Shown in pieces: positions 45,835 to 57,700 of a DNA stretch of 64,000 nt (position 1 is its first letter; each line of letters begins with the position of its first letter). This DNA comes from Homarus americanus (lineage: Eukaryota; Arthropoda; Malacostraca; Decapoda; Nephropidae): positions 62,001 to 126,000 of the forward strand of contig NW_024756809.1 in NCBI RefSeq assembly GCF_018991925.1, read 5' to 3'. Under the pieces are notes generated by a model. That model made no database searches and was not told the DNA's origin. It saw nothing but the letters and a program-made list of their open reading frames with translations. The position numbers and the translations under genes were made by a program.

Positions 45835-46015
45835 ATAATAATAATAATAATTAACGGTTTATTGAAAAGGGTTCTGTAGCCCGAAGGCTGAAAATATACA
45901 TTAGACAAAAATGACTCTACATACAAAGACATGGGGTGGGTGGGTTTCATCACTAAAAAGAGAAGGAACATGAATTGAACATACAAATTATTATAGTTTG
46001 CCGTTGATGGCCCGG
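45834..46015 (-). mobile_element. Second copy of the 23.9-kb LINE 3' tail
   Basis: (AAT)n followed by TTAACGGTTTATTGAAAAGG and GAAGGCTGAAAATATACA matches the LINE at 23.93-24.0 kb (TTAACGGTTTATTGAAAGAG, GAAGGCTGAAAATATACA). Both are on the minus strand and end in the same simple repeat. No reverse transcriptase codons are seen upstream, so this copy is truncated to little more than its 3' untranslated region or belongs to a related non-autonomous family. The left limit on its upstream side is approximate. Confidence 0.75.
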
Positions 46016-46053
46016 GCTGGTCTCTTGCCATACTGTGTGAGGTCACGTAGGCC

Positions 46054-46198
46054 TCGTGGTGCAGTGACTCGTCCTCAGTTGTTGATATGGAGGACCTCAC
46101 GTGGTCATGGAGACGCCGGGTGGTGTGGTGTTCACGTGGTATAGTGACTCGTCCTCGGGTATTGATATGAAGGACCTCTCGTGGTCATGGAGACACCG
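46054..46198. repeat. 79-bp tandem duplication
   Basis: Two copies begin CGTGGTGCAGTGACTCGTCC (46054) and CGTGGTATAGTGACTCGTCC (46133) and include TTGATATGGAGGACCTC and GTGGTCATGGAGAC. Divergence is about one base in ten. Confidence 0.88.
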
Positions 46199-46315
46199 TA
46201 TTTCCCCTTTAACTCTCTCCAGCTGCCTCCCCGCAAGAGGTGTTCAGGGGCTGTAGGGGTGAGGAAGACGTGTACTTGTCGCTCACTTTATAATGATGGG
46301 GTGACACGGTCAGGT

Positions 46316-46318
<3 letters not shown>

Positions 46319-46349
<31 letters not shown>

Positions 46350-46362
46350 ATGTGTGTGTGTG

Positions 46363-46440
<78 letters not shown>
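46319..46440. repeat. (GT)n microsatellite with CATG, CGTG and TATG interruptions
   Basis: About 120 bases, the longest (GT)n-type tract here. Confidence 0.98.
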
Positions 46441-46442
<2 letters not shown>

Positions 46443-46519
46443 TGAGAGTTTGGAAATCTCGTGTGATCGTTTGCATTTTTCAACACCAAGGGTGGAATTT
46501 AGGAATTTGAGGTCCTCAT

Positions 46520-47712
46520 GCCACATCATCAGGTCCTCATGCCCACACATCATCAGGTCTCCTCATACCCACACATCATCGGATCCTCCTCATACCCACA
46601 CATCATCAGGTCCCTCCTCATACCCACACATCATCAGGTACTCCTCATACCCACACATCATCAAGTCCTTCTCATGCCCACATCATCAGGTCCTCCTCCC
46701 ACCCACACATCATCAGGTCCTCCTCATACCCACACATCATCAGGTCCCTCCTCATACCCACACATCATCAGGTCCCTCCTCATACCCACACATCATCAGG
46801 TCCTCCTCATACCCACACATCATCAGGTCCTCCTCATACCCACACATCAATCAGGTCCTCCTCATACCCACATCATCAGGTCCCACACACATCATCAGGT
46901 CCTCCTCCTACCCCACATCATCAGGTCCTCCTCATACCCACACATCATCAGGTCCTCCTCATACCCACACACATCATCAGGTCCCCCTCACACACATCAT
47001 CAGGTCCCCCCTCATACCCACACATCATCAGGTCCTCCTCATACCCACACATCATCAGGTCCCCCTCATACCCACACATCATCAGGTCCCCCTCATACCC
47101 ACACATCATCAGGTCCCCCTCATACCCACACATCATCAGGTCCCCCTCATACCCACACATCATCAGGTCCTCTCATACCCACATCATCAGGTCCCCCCTC
47201 ATACCCACACACATCATCAGGTCCCCCCTCATACCCATATCAGGTCCACACATCATCAGGTCCCCCTCATACTCATGGTCCCACCACACATCATCAGGTC
47301 CTCCTCAGGTCCCATAGGTCCCCCCTCCCCACACATCAGGTCATACCCACACACATCATCAGGTCCTTCCCTCATACCCACACATCATCAGGTCCTTCCT
47401 CATACCCACATCATCAGGTCCTCCTCCCCACATCATCAGGTCCTCCTCTCACACATCATCAGGTCCCTCCTCATACCCACACATCATCAGGTCCTTCCTC
47501 ATACCCACACATCATCAGTCCTCCTCATACCCACATATCATCAGGTCCCTCCTCATACCCACACATCATCAGGTCCTTCCTCATACCCACACATCATCAG
47601 GTCCTCCTCATACCCACACATCATCAGGTCCCTCCTCATACCCACACATCATCAGGTCCCTCCTCATACCCACACATCATCAGGTCCCTCCTCATACCCA
47701 CACATCATCAGG
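46520..47712. repeat. 27-bp minisatellite, about 44 copies
   Basis: The core is CCACACATCATCAGGTCC followed by (C)TCCTCATA. The outer 150-200 bases on both sides are regular; 46840-47460 is full of deletions. A 499-codon plus open frame runs through the adjoining (GT)n tract and the array and is an artefact of composition. Confidence 0.97.
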
Positions 47713-47900
47713 TTTTGGATAACGTCAATAGATTTATCAGTTGACACCTTAGCTATTAATTGGTGTTATCTGGCCAGTGTGGTCGTTTATTACGGGAACC
47801 TCAACACGGTGTAGGCAATACAGCACCTGGCAAGATCTAGCGCTGCGTTAATATCTTCCCGGCGTCGATAATGCCAGGCTGTGTGAGTATATCCACCTGC
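47713..47900. other. Unique spacer
   Basis: No feature recognised. Confidence 0.5.

Positions 47901-47901
<1 letters not shown>

Positions 47902-47958
<57 letters not shown>
47902..47958. repeat. (GT)n microsatellite
   Basis: A perfect run of about 57 bases. Confidence 0.98.
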
Positions 47959-47961
<3 letters not shown>

Positions 47962-48244
47962 TATATATATAACTAATAGCTTTTGTGTGTTTGTGACTAC
48001 TAGCTTGTATGTGTCACTAATATGTGTTTGTGTCGTTTCTAGCTTGTGTGTATGTGTGTCACCACTTCCCTGTACGGGCTGTCAGGGTGTTTTTCAGCTG
48101 CAGGGTTGTGGGAGGGTTGTGTCAAGATTAAGGAGATTCACAGGTGTAAGTTAAGACACAGGAACAGCTGGACATGAAAGGTGAGAAGTTGTGGCGCCAC
48201 CTTCACGAGAGTCAGTGTGTTGTGGCGCTCGAGTATGGCAGGAA

Positions 48245-48245
<1 letters not shown>

Positions 48246-48295
<50 letters not shown>

Positions 48296-48326
48296 CCTTC
48301 CTTCCTTCCTTCCTTCCTTCCTTCCA
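48246..48326. repeat. Compound (GT)n(TTCC)n microsatellite
   Basis: (GT)n to 48294 joins directly to (TTCC)n to about 48325. Confidence 0.98.
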
Positions 48327-48549
48327 AGACGTAATTTGGGTTTCAGATATGACAAATTCCTTTATAGAAACAAGACATATACGGTACCTACCTGCACCTT
48401 CATTAAGAGATTAGGTATAAAAGTTATAGTTTAACTCAACACCACTTACTGAACAAGGGATAATCCTCTTTCGTAAGGCAGTCGAATCAGATGATGAATT
48501 TAGTTTTAAATTACTGTGGTGGAGATTGCAGCAGGTAGATAGAAGTAAA

Positions 48550-48702
48550 TGCAAGTTAGGTGAAGGTGTGGCGCCTGAACAAGGAACAGTGTCGATGGTG
48601 TGAGTTAGGTAAAGGTGTGGCGCCTGAACAAGGAACAGTGTCGATGGTGCAAGTTAGGTAAAGGTGTGGTGCCTGAACAAGGAACAGTGTCGATGGTGTG
48701 TA
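48550..48702. repeat. 50-bp tandem triplication with a tRNA-Lys primer-site-like core
   Basis: Three units with very few differences contain GTGTGGCGCCTGAACAAGGA followed by ACAGTGTCGATGGTG. The TGGCGCCTGAACAAGGAAC segment resembles the primer-binding site complementary to the tRNA-Lys 3' end used by many LTR elements (TGGCGCCCGAACAGGGAC), with one substitution and a small insertion. No LTR was recognised around it. Confidence 0.9.
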
Positions 48703-48884
48703 ATTTATAATATGGTCGAGAATAGTGTTTCTTATGATGGATATTTGAAAGCAGGTTGTAGGCAGGCAGTATTATTAAATCAAATTACTGAGACACACAC
48801 ACACACACACACACAATTGGAGACTCGGGCTACAGTGTCTTTAGTAGGACGTCGGTCTGAAGTTTAATGTATTCTTATGATTGT

Positions 48885-49080
48885 ACAGGTGTTGGTTTGA
48901 CAGGTGTGTGGTTGTGCAGGTGTGGGGTAAACAGGTGTGTGGTTGTGCAGGTGTGGGGTAAACAGGTGTGTGGTTGTAAAGGTATGAAGTAAACTGGTGT
49001 GAGATAGATAGGTGTGGGGTTATCAGGTATGAGAAAGACAGGTGTGGGATTGTCAGGTATGAGGTAAACAGGTGTGGTGG
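48885..49080. repeat. 15/31-bp GT-rich minisatellite
   Basis: CAGGTGTGTGGTTGTG and CAGGTGTGGGGTAAA alternate as a two-part unit and become irregular after 48975 (ATCAGGTATGAG, GACAGGTGTGGG). Confidence 0.88.
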
Positions 49081-49161
49081 AGTGGGAGGGACAGAGGCCA
49101 AACAGGGTCGACACCTATGTTGTAACACTTAACGTCCACTACTACACTGACACTGTTAAAA

Positions 49162-49163
<2 letters not shown>

Positions 49164-49224
<61 letters not shown>

Positions 49225-49250
49225 ATGTAAATAGAGAGAGAGAGAGAGAG
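49164..49250. repeat. (TC)n and (GA)n inverted pair
   Basis: (TC)n at 49164-49220 and (GA)n at 49233-49250 flank a 12-base centre and can pair with each other. Confidence 0.96.
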
Positions 49251-49329
49251 TTGAGCTGGTCAGGTGACGTTGCTGGAGTGTGGGCGGTCTAGTATTAAAA
49301 GATAATAGGCAGGTGATCCTGACCGGTCC

Positions 49330-49545
49330 TGTGGGGAGGGGGGAAAGGGGAAGGGGAAGGGGGTAAGGGGGTGGGGAGAAGGAAGGGGGGAAAGGGGGTG
49401 GGGAGGTGGAAGGAACAATGAAGAAGAGAAGGGAATGGAAAGCAAGAGATAGTGAGGGACGAACAGTTGAGATATAAAAGAAAAAAAAGAATAGAATGGT
49501 GATAAAAATAAATTGAAATAGATAAAAGAGAAGAAAAAAAAGTTG
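49330..49545. repeat. Polypurine tract with G runs
   Basis: GGGGAAGGGG and GGGGGAAAGGGG runs at 49334-49415 pass into A-rich purine sequence. The G runs satisfy the usual four-run pattern for a G-quadruplex on the plus strand. Confidence 0.8.
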
Positions 49546-49685
49546 TTTGGGAAGAATGAAGAGGTGAAGGTAGTGAAAGAAGTAGTGATTGACCTTCATG
49601 TAGGGAAGGTCAGGTATAATGAAGGGAAACAGAAGATAATGTATATAGAAGACAAGAAGGTGAAGGATTGTTATAAGGGAGGAAG

Positions 49686-49978
49686 AGGGAATAATGTGGT
49701 AAATAAGAGAGGGAACGAGAGGGAGGAGGTGAATAATGGAGAGGGAATGAAAGGGAGGAGGTAAATAACGGTGTGGGAATGAGAGGGAGCAGGTAAATAA
49801 CGGAGGAGGGAGGTAAATAACGGTGTGGGAACGAGAGGAAGGAGGTAAATAACGGAGAGGGAAAAGAGGGACGAGGAAAATAAAGGAGAGGGAATGAGTG
49901 GGAGGAGATAAATAACGAAGAGGGTATGAGAGGGAGGAGATAAATAACGGAGAGGGAATGAGAGGGAGGAGATAAAGC
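49686..49978. repeat. About 32-bp purine-rich minisatellite, about nine copies
   Basis: The core is GAGGGAGGAGATAAATAACG followed by GAGAGGGAATGA. Units vary in length by internal loss, and the last three are the most regular. Confidence 0.92.
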
Positions 49979-50109
49979 AAGATAATGAAAGGTAAGGAGT
50001 GGTGAGGTGCAGTATGTGAAGCAAGAGGCAGCCAGGCTAAGGAAGTGAAGTTATCTTGTGTTTACGTCGAGAGATAATAAGGTGAGCTGCTAATGAAGGT
50101 CTCGTGTCA

Positions 50110-50310
50110 GGTGCTGCTCAGGTGTAACTGTAGCCTATTTGGATTGTGTTGGTGGGGTGGTATGGTGGTGGTTAGTGGGTGTATTTCGTATTGGCGGGGG
50201 TGATGGTGGGGTGGTGGTGTTGAGGGTAGTGTGTGTGTGTGTTTTATTGGTGGGGGTTGATAGTGGTGGCGATAGTGAGTGTATGCTGTATTGATTGGGG
50301 TGGTGATGTT
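50110..50310. repeat. Low-complexity GGTGGTG/GT-rich stretch
   Basis: Irregular GGGGTGGT and GTGTATT motifs with a (GT)n at about 50230-50243. It is too irregular for a clear unit. Confidence 0.6.
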
Positions 50311-50660
50311 ATGCATTTTCCTTAATCCAACAACAAACTTGACCCTTCACATCCTCAGACATCCTCTGGCACCGTGTCGTTCACCTGCCATCATTTTGGG
50401 AATTTTTATATCTCCCATTGAGGAAATATCGTCACATAAATGTTCCTCTACTTAACAATATAGTGTTTGGAGGTCCTGGGTTTATGGCTCTCCTCATGTG
50501 TAGGTGAAGGCACAACGACTTAATAATAGTGCCACTTTAATAATAGTGCCACCAATTCCCAATACCAGCCTAACGTTCTAACTCAACCAATTGAGTTCAT
50601 GGGAGCAAATTGGATTGTAATATATGAAGCTGTGAATGTCCAGCCTTGCAGTAGACCCGA
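50311..50660. other. Unique spacer
   Basis: A small direct duplication TTAATAATAGTGCCAC occurs at 50520-50552. No gene recognised. Confidence 0.5.
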
Positions 50661-50663
50661 GTG

Positions 50664-50990
50664 AGGACGGGATCATGTGTGGGTGCTGTGGTGCCAAGAG
50701 GTAGGGGTCACATGTGGGTGCCAGGAGGTAGGGTTCATGTGTGGGTGCCAAGGGGTAGGGGTTACGTGTGGGTGCCAAGGGGTAGGGTTCATGTGTGGGT
50801 GCCAAGGGGTAGGGGTCATGTGTGGGTGCCAAGAGGTAGGGATCACATGTGGGTGCCAAGGGGTAGGGGTCATGTGTGGGTGCCAAGAGGACTAGATCAC
50901 ATGTAAGTACCAAGATAATTTGATCATGAGTGGATGCCAAGAGAACTAGATCACATGCGAGTGCCAACAAGACGTCTTCGTATACGGGTG
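50664..50990. repeat. 24-26 bp minisatellite, about 12 copies
   Basis: The core is CATGTGTGGGTGCCAAGGGG followed by TAGGGGT. The right side degrades gradually (CATGTAAGTACCAAGATAATTTG and CATGCGAGTGCC) up to about 50990. Confidence 0.93.
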
Positions 50991-51655
50991 CCAAACATCG
51001 TCAGGGCCATTCCATCTCCCTGGCACCGGACAGTCTCCAAATATCCTGCAGTGGACTTGGTCAGTGGGGGGTCCTGGCTGTCCCCGGTAATAAACTCGGT
51101 ATGGACGGACCTTCAATATAGATGAAAATGTTTGTCCACGACTGATATTGAGTTTGGTGATGGACCCCTCGCTGAGAATCCCTTTGTCCTTTTGCTGGGA
51201 ACTATTGGATCACTGGACTGCTGCGACTGAGCTGGAAATATACCGAACAGATGAAGGAGACGGAGGTTAAAGCTGATTCCTTTACAGGCATTTAGAATTC
51301 CTTAATACATATGAATTTGAAGTCTCGTGTATTCTATTGCACTTGGAAAATGCCTTATGCAGTCCCCTGAACATCCAAGTGAAATGAAGGCGGTCAATTT
51401 CACTGTCGGTTTCTCTGTCTCACTGTGTATTGACGGATTAGTTTACAGTGAATTGTATCGCTGTTTTTTACACTAAATATGGGACCCATTTTTCACCTTC
51501 AAGTTAAGTTTGTTCAGCGCCGCACCGGGAGGACGAGGCAGAATATACACCACTTGTTAACACCACTGTGATAAACTTCAGTAACAAGTATTTATTACAG
51601 GTACGGTAACTATAGGTACAGGTAGAGAAATGTGTTGATAGTGTATTAAAACTCG
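50991..51655. other. Unique region
   Basis: Two overlapping 63-codon frames at 50930-51125 come from the array edge. No gene recognised. Confidence 0.5.
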
Positions 51656-51659
51656 CACC

Positions 51660-51710
51660 GACACACACACACACACACGCACACGCACACACACGCACAC
51701 ACACACGCAG
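51660..51710. repeat. (CA)n microsatellite with CACG interruptions
   Basis: About 50 bases. Confidence 0.96.
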
Positions 51711-52955
51711 TACACTCAGCACCTTAATATGAAGTGAACTGTTTATTACACTCGATTAAAGCGTAATTAATATCATGTTTTCTGTGTGTGATTCATAACC
51801 CTGAGTAAATGTTTTCAAGGGTCGTACGTTAAAGTTTCCTCGTCGTTGTACAGGTAGAGAATGTAATTAACTCTGACACATACGAGGTAAGACCACAGTC
51901 AAAATGGCGACAAAATTGCATTAAAACTGCCTTAAGTAGGTGTCGTTTGGAACTTGATTCTTGTATATAATGACTATAGCACGTTAGTCAGGGGGGGGGG
52001 GCGCTGTAGACTCTCCTACCGTACTTTATGGTTTGACATCTTCAACAACTATGTCAGTTATTGATTACAATGAGAGAGAAATTGGAATTTTTTTTTACTA
52101 CCAATTGTTACCTATATTTCGTAACTGGACCTTTTTTATATCCTTGATTATTAATCCTGTTAATTCTTGTTCATACTTAAGTGGATTTTTATAGACACAC
52201 TAAATATATGTTGACAGCCAGGGCAGCAGTGTGGACCTCCATGCGCCAAACTTAGCGAAAAATCAGAGCTCAAGACTTGGGCCACCCACCACATCACCGA
52301 AAGAAGAGCCATGGTTCGGGGTCTCATGTGGGCGCTGTGTACGGCACCTTGTTCTCGGTAACATCAGTGCTGTTAATCCGCTGTTAACAGGTTCGACTAT
52401 ACAACTCGTAACATGTTAAATCTCTGTGTTCCTTCTCACATTGGAAATTGCAAACTGTGACGGTGTTGGTAGTCTCGCTAAAGAAACAACACAGGAAGAC
52501 ACATGAGACCTCCCCCCTGTTCGCTAATCTCCTTATATATCGGTTTTACACCTTACAGCTGAAGGTCTTCGACGAACATTCGACGAATCTTAAAATCTAG
52601 GGCAGCTTCACAGTGCTCCATTATGACTCAGTTGTCTGTGACGTCAATCGTGCCTCTTAAGACTATTTACCCAGACTCGGCCTCAGTAAATAGTGTATTC
52701 GAAGCTGCGAGTTGGATATCGATACTACAGGATGTATGTTGACAACCTGAGCCACATGTAAAGTCTACGGGCACCTCAACCACTGTGTCTTTCCTCACTA
52801 TTTAACTACGTCACCTGAAACCAACCTCCTATTACACCAGCCATCACCATCACCTTCGCTCCCTGTAAGTTGCTACTGTAATCATAAGCGGCTTTAGGGC
52901 GCCTGTAACGTTCTACGCCTCATCGTGTACTGGGGGTGAATCTTAAATCTGTAGC

Positions 52956-52957
<2 letters not shown>
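51711..52957. other. Unique region of about 1.25 kb
   Basis: Balanced base composition from 52200 to 52900. The longest open frame (62 codons at 52231-52419) has no recognised motif. TGACGTCA-like GTGACGTCAAT at 52640 is a single CRE-type site. Nothing is nameable. Confidence 0.5.

Positions 52958-53048
<91 letters not shown>
52958..53048. repeat. (GT)n microsatellite, about 90 bp
   Basis: A perfect dinucleotide run. Confidence 0.98.
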
Positions 53049-53050
<2 letters not shown>

Positions 53051-53483
53051 AAGCTTTATGTTGTAATTTACCGTACATATTTTCATCAGGTCTGAGGTTA
53101 GAATTTATATGGCTGCACAGTTGGCCAAACTTGGTGAGGTTACTCGATAGTATGTAGTCGTTTTTTGAACTATTTAAGATATGAAATACTGTGTCTAAAC
53201 CATACACTAATTAATAAGATTACTATTAATAGAATTGAAAGAAAAAGTGCATATATTACCATATATTCTAGGTATAACGGCAAGGATTAATACTACTCTA
53301 ATATAGATAATATTAGAAGTGAGTAAATACCAGGTGGCGTCTCAAGATGTGATAAGGATCGTGATGGAGGAAGAGTGACTTGATCATGTCTTGCTGCCAT
53401 AGTTGTTCACGTAAACACGCTCACACCGGGATCCAAGCAAAGTCATACGTAATACTTTATAAATACAAGCAATTTCGAGTTCC

Positions 53484-53485
<2 letters not shown>

Positions 53486-53538
<53 letters not shown>
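53486..53538. repeat. (CA)n microsatellite
   Basis: A perfect run of about 52 bases, in opposite phase to the (GT)n 440 bases upstream. Confidence 0.98.
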
Positions 53539-53540
<2 letters not shown>

Positions 53541-53943
53541 TTGTGATATATTGTAATATTTTTTCACAGCTGAAGTCATTATTTAACTAGTAGAGTTCAA
53601 TGTCATAATACAAGGAAATAAAGAAAAGGTTCATGAGTGTACCAACACCTCGAGATAAGGCTCACGACTCAGCCATATGTCCTTAACTGTCACAAGTCCT
53701 TGAAGACAAACTGTTAGAACTGAGGTGATGACTTATCTATTTAATTATTGTAAGTTGTCGTCATTATGTGAGAATATCATCATCTGATTAAGTTGATCAT
53801 CAAACCTTGTTAATTAATACATTTGTTGACGAAACATTGCCTTTGTTGTCTTGCCCTGCACAATACTCCTGGTTCTGGCCCGTGTACATAACATAGTGTC
53901 TGAGGACCCAACAGCTGCCTGTACTTTGCTCATGTGAGAATAT

Positions 53944-54410
53944 TTGATCTATACTGCATCCATCGCTGAGTCTATGGAGGGTTTCACGCTCTCTTGGTAC
54001 ACAAACAAACTGGGACTGCTATTGGGAAGAGGAACATATACGAGGCAGCGTCACTGTGTGTGTTATAAAAGCACAATACAAACGGCAAACGACATAGTTT
54101 CATGTATCACTGACTTCACGAATTTTGTTTACTGGGCCAGACGACACGAGCTGTATGGTGACGGGTGAATATTACTGTGCCGGAGGATGCCTGGAATGAT
54201 AGACACTATATAATACCTTCAGCATCTCTCCTGGAAGCTACACAAGAGGGTGGGTCTCGGGAACGAACGCTGGACCCGAGCCATTACCTCCAGCGCGTCT
54301 CCTGGACACTGCACTGGAGCGCGAGGAAGTCGAGGAACATTGGACAGAGTGAGTCGTTTGTTTTTACGGTGACGTGGTCAAGGGTGTGCGCGGGACTGTC
54401 TCTTTATTGA
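53944..54410 (+). other. Two abutting non-repetitive open frames, not recognised
   Basis: A 74-codon frame (53944-54168) is followed by an 81-codon frame (54165-54410) in another phase. Composition is less AT-rich than the surroundings and the translations are not low complexity. Neither resembles a family I know, and an internal duplication of about 35 bases (54216 and 54286, both with TCTCCTGGA) suggests repeat ancestry. It could be a decayed exon, a fragment of an unrecognised element, or chance. Confidence 0.15.
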
Positions 54411-54725
54411 TGTTGTTTTTGTTCTCTTGTCTTGTCAGTTTTCTTGTCCGGCGGCTGTCTTGGGAACTGTTTGATGACGGCATTGTCTTTTTTATCCCTT
54501 AACCGGTTCTGTCTTGTGGTCACTTTTATCCTTCTGCACCATTTAATAAAAAGAGAAGTTTGCCTGGACAATCTGTGCGGACACTGAAGGGTTTTGGAGG
54601 CGAAACTGTGACTGTATGGCTGAAATAACTGTGTGACAGGAGAGCGGCGCCATTCATGTATTTAAGGTGTTAGGATGTGTGAATGTTTTGTTGTGTTGGG
54701 ATGTGAATATATTTTATTTAAGATA
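54411..54725. other. Unique spacer
   Basis: No feature recognised. Confidence 0.5.
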
Positions 54726-54730
54726 CAATA

Positions 54731-57700
54731 TGGTGTGATGGTCAGCCTCCATTATGTTGGCAGTGTGATGGTCAGCCTCCATTATGTTGGCAGTGTGATG
54801 GTCACCATCCATTATGTTGGCAGTGTGATGGTCAGCCTCCATTATGTTGGCAGTGTGATGGTCAGCCTCCATTATGTTGGCAGTGTGATGGTCAGCCTCC
54901 ATTATGTTGCAGTGTGATGGTCAGCCTCCATTATGTTGGCAGTGTGATGGTCACCATCCATTATGTTGGCAGTGTGATGGCATTATGTTCAGTGATGGTC
55001 ACCATCCATTATGTTGGCAGTGTGATGGTCACCATCCATTATGTTGGCAGTGTGATGGTCACCATCCATTATGTTGCAGTGTGATGGTCACCATCCATTA
55101 TGTTGGCAGTGTGATGGTCAGCCTCCATTATGTTCCAGTGTGATGGTCAGCCTCCATTATGTTGCAGTGTGATGGTCACCATCCATTATGTTGCCAGTGT
55201 GATGGTCACCATCCATTATGTTGCCAGTGTGATGGTCACCATCCATTATGTTGCCAGTGTGATGGTCACCATCCATTATGTTGCCAGTGTGATGGTCACC
55301 ATCCATTATGTTGCCAGTGTGATGGTCACCATCCATTATGTTGCCAGTGTGATGGTCACCATCCATTATGTTGGCAGTGTGATGGTCACCATCCATTATG
55401 TTGTCAGTGTGATGGTCACCATCCATTATGTTGCCAGTGTGATGGTCACCATCCATTATGTTGCCAGTGTGATGGTCACCATCCATTATGTTGTCAGTGT
55501 GATGGTCACCATCCATTATATTGTCAGTGTACTCATCCATTATGTTGGCAGTGTGATGGGCTCATCCATTATGTTGCCAGTGTGATGGTCACCAACCGAT
55601 ATGTTGGCAGTGTGATGGTCACCATCCGTATGTAGGCAGTGTCATTATATTTGCCAGTGTGATGGTCAGCCTCCATTATGTTGCCAGTGTGATGATAGTG
55701 GTCCACCATCCATTATGTTGGCAGTGTGATGGTCACCATCCATTATGTTGGCAGTGTGATGGTCACCATCCATTATGTTGGCAGTGTGATGGTCTGCCAT
55801 CCATTATGTTTGCCAGTGTGATGGTCACCATCCATTATGTTGTCGATGTGATGGTCACCATCCATTATGTTGCCAGTGTGATAGTCACCATCATTATGTA
55901 GGCAGTGTGATGGCGTTCTGTCCATTATGTTGGCCAGTGTGATGGTCACCATCCATTATGTGTTGGCAGTGTAATGGTCACCATCCATTATGTTGCCAGT
56001 GTGATGGTCACCATCCATTATGTTGTCAGTGTGATGGTCACCATCCATTATGTTGCCAGTGTGATGGTCACCATCCATTATGTTGCCAGTGTGATGGCCA
56101 CCATCCATTATGTTGGCAGTGTGATGGTCACCATCCATTATGTTGCCAGTGTGATGGTCACCATCCATTATGTTGGCAGTGTGATGGTCACCATCCATTA
56201 TGTTGCCAGTGTGATGGTCACCATCCATTATGTAGGCAGTGTGATCGTCACCATCCATTATGTTGCCAGTGTGATGGTCACCATCCATTATGTTGTCAGT
56301 GTGATGGTCACCATCCATTATGTTGTCAGTGTGATGGTCATCATCCATTATGTTGCCAGTGTGATGGTCACCATCCATTATGTTGTCAGTGTGATGGTCA
56401 CCATCCATTATGTTGTCAGTGTGATGGTCACCATCCATTATGTTGTCAGTGTGATGGTCACCATCCATTATGCAGTTGTCAGTGTGACGGTCACCATCCA
56501 TTATGTTGGCAGTGTGATGGTCACCATCCATTATGTTGTCGCAGGATGGTCACCATCCAGCTATGTTGTTGTCAGTGTGATGGTCACCATCCATTATAAA
56601 GTTGGCAGTGGATGGTCACCATCCATTATGTTGTCAGTGTGATATCACCATCCATTATGCCAGTGATGGTCACCATCCATTATGTTGCCAGTGTGATGGT
56701 CACCATCCATTGTTATGGTGTGATGGCTCACCATCCATTATGTTGCCAGTGTGATGGTCACCATCCATTGCGTTGCCAGTGTGATGGTCACCATCCATTA
56801 TGTTGCCAGTGTGATGGTCACCATCCATTATGTTAGTTGTGTGTGATGGTCACCATCAATTATGTTGTCAGTGTGATGGTCACCATCCATTATGTTGAAT
56901 AGTGTGATGGTCAAATTTCATCCATTGGTGTTGCCAGTGTGATGGTCACCATCCAGTATGTTAGTGCCAGTGCGATGGTCACCATCCATTATGTTGTCAG
57001 TGCAGATGGTCACCATCCATTATGTTGTCAGTGTGATGGTCACCATCCATTATGTTGCCAGCGGATGGCTCGTACCATCCATTATGTTGGCAGTGTGTGA
57101 TGGTCACCATCCATTATGTTGTCGTGTGACGGTCACCATCCATTATGTTAAGGTTGCGTGATGGTCACCATCCATTATGTTGGCAGTGTGATGGTCAGCC
57201 TCCATTATGTTGGCAGTGTGATGGTCAGCCTCCATTATGTTGGCAGTGTGATGGTCAGCCTCCATTATGTTGGCAGTGTGATGGTCAGCCTCCATTATGT
57301 AGGCAGTGTGATGGTCAGCCTCCATTATGTTGGCAGTGTGATGGTCACCATCCATTATGTAGGCAGTGTGATGGTCACCATCCATTATGTTGGCAGTGTG
57401 ATGGTCACCATCCATTATTTTGGCAGTGTGATGGTCACCATCCATTATGTTGTCAGTGTGATGGTCACCATCCATTATGTTGGCAGTGTGTTGGTCACCA
57501 TCCATTATGTTGGCAGTGTGATGGTCACCATCCATTATGTGTGCATGGTGTGATGGTCACCATCCATTATGTTGGCAGTGTGATGGTCACCATCCATTAT
57601 GTTGTCAGTGTGATGGTCACCATCCATTATGTTGTCAGTGTGTGATGGTCACCATCCATTATGTTGCCAGTGTGATGGTCACCATCCATTGTTGCCAGTG

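Noticed and set aside
46315..47814. 499-codon plus-strand open frame
   Set aside because: It starts inside a (GT)n microsatellite and continues through the 27-bp array. No domain, and a second frame is also open for 408 codons.
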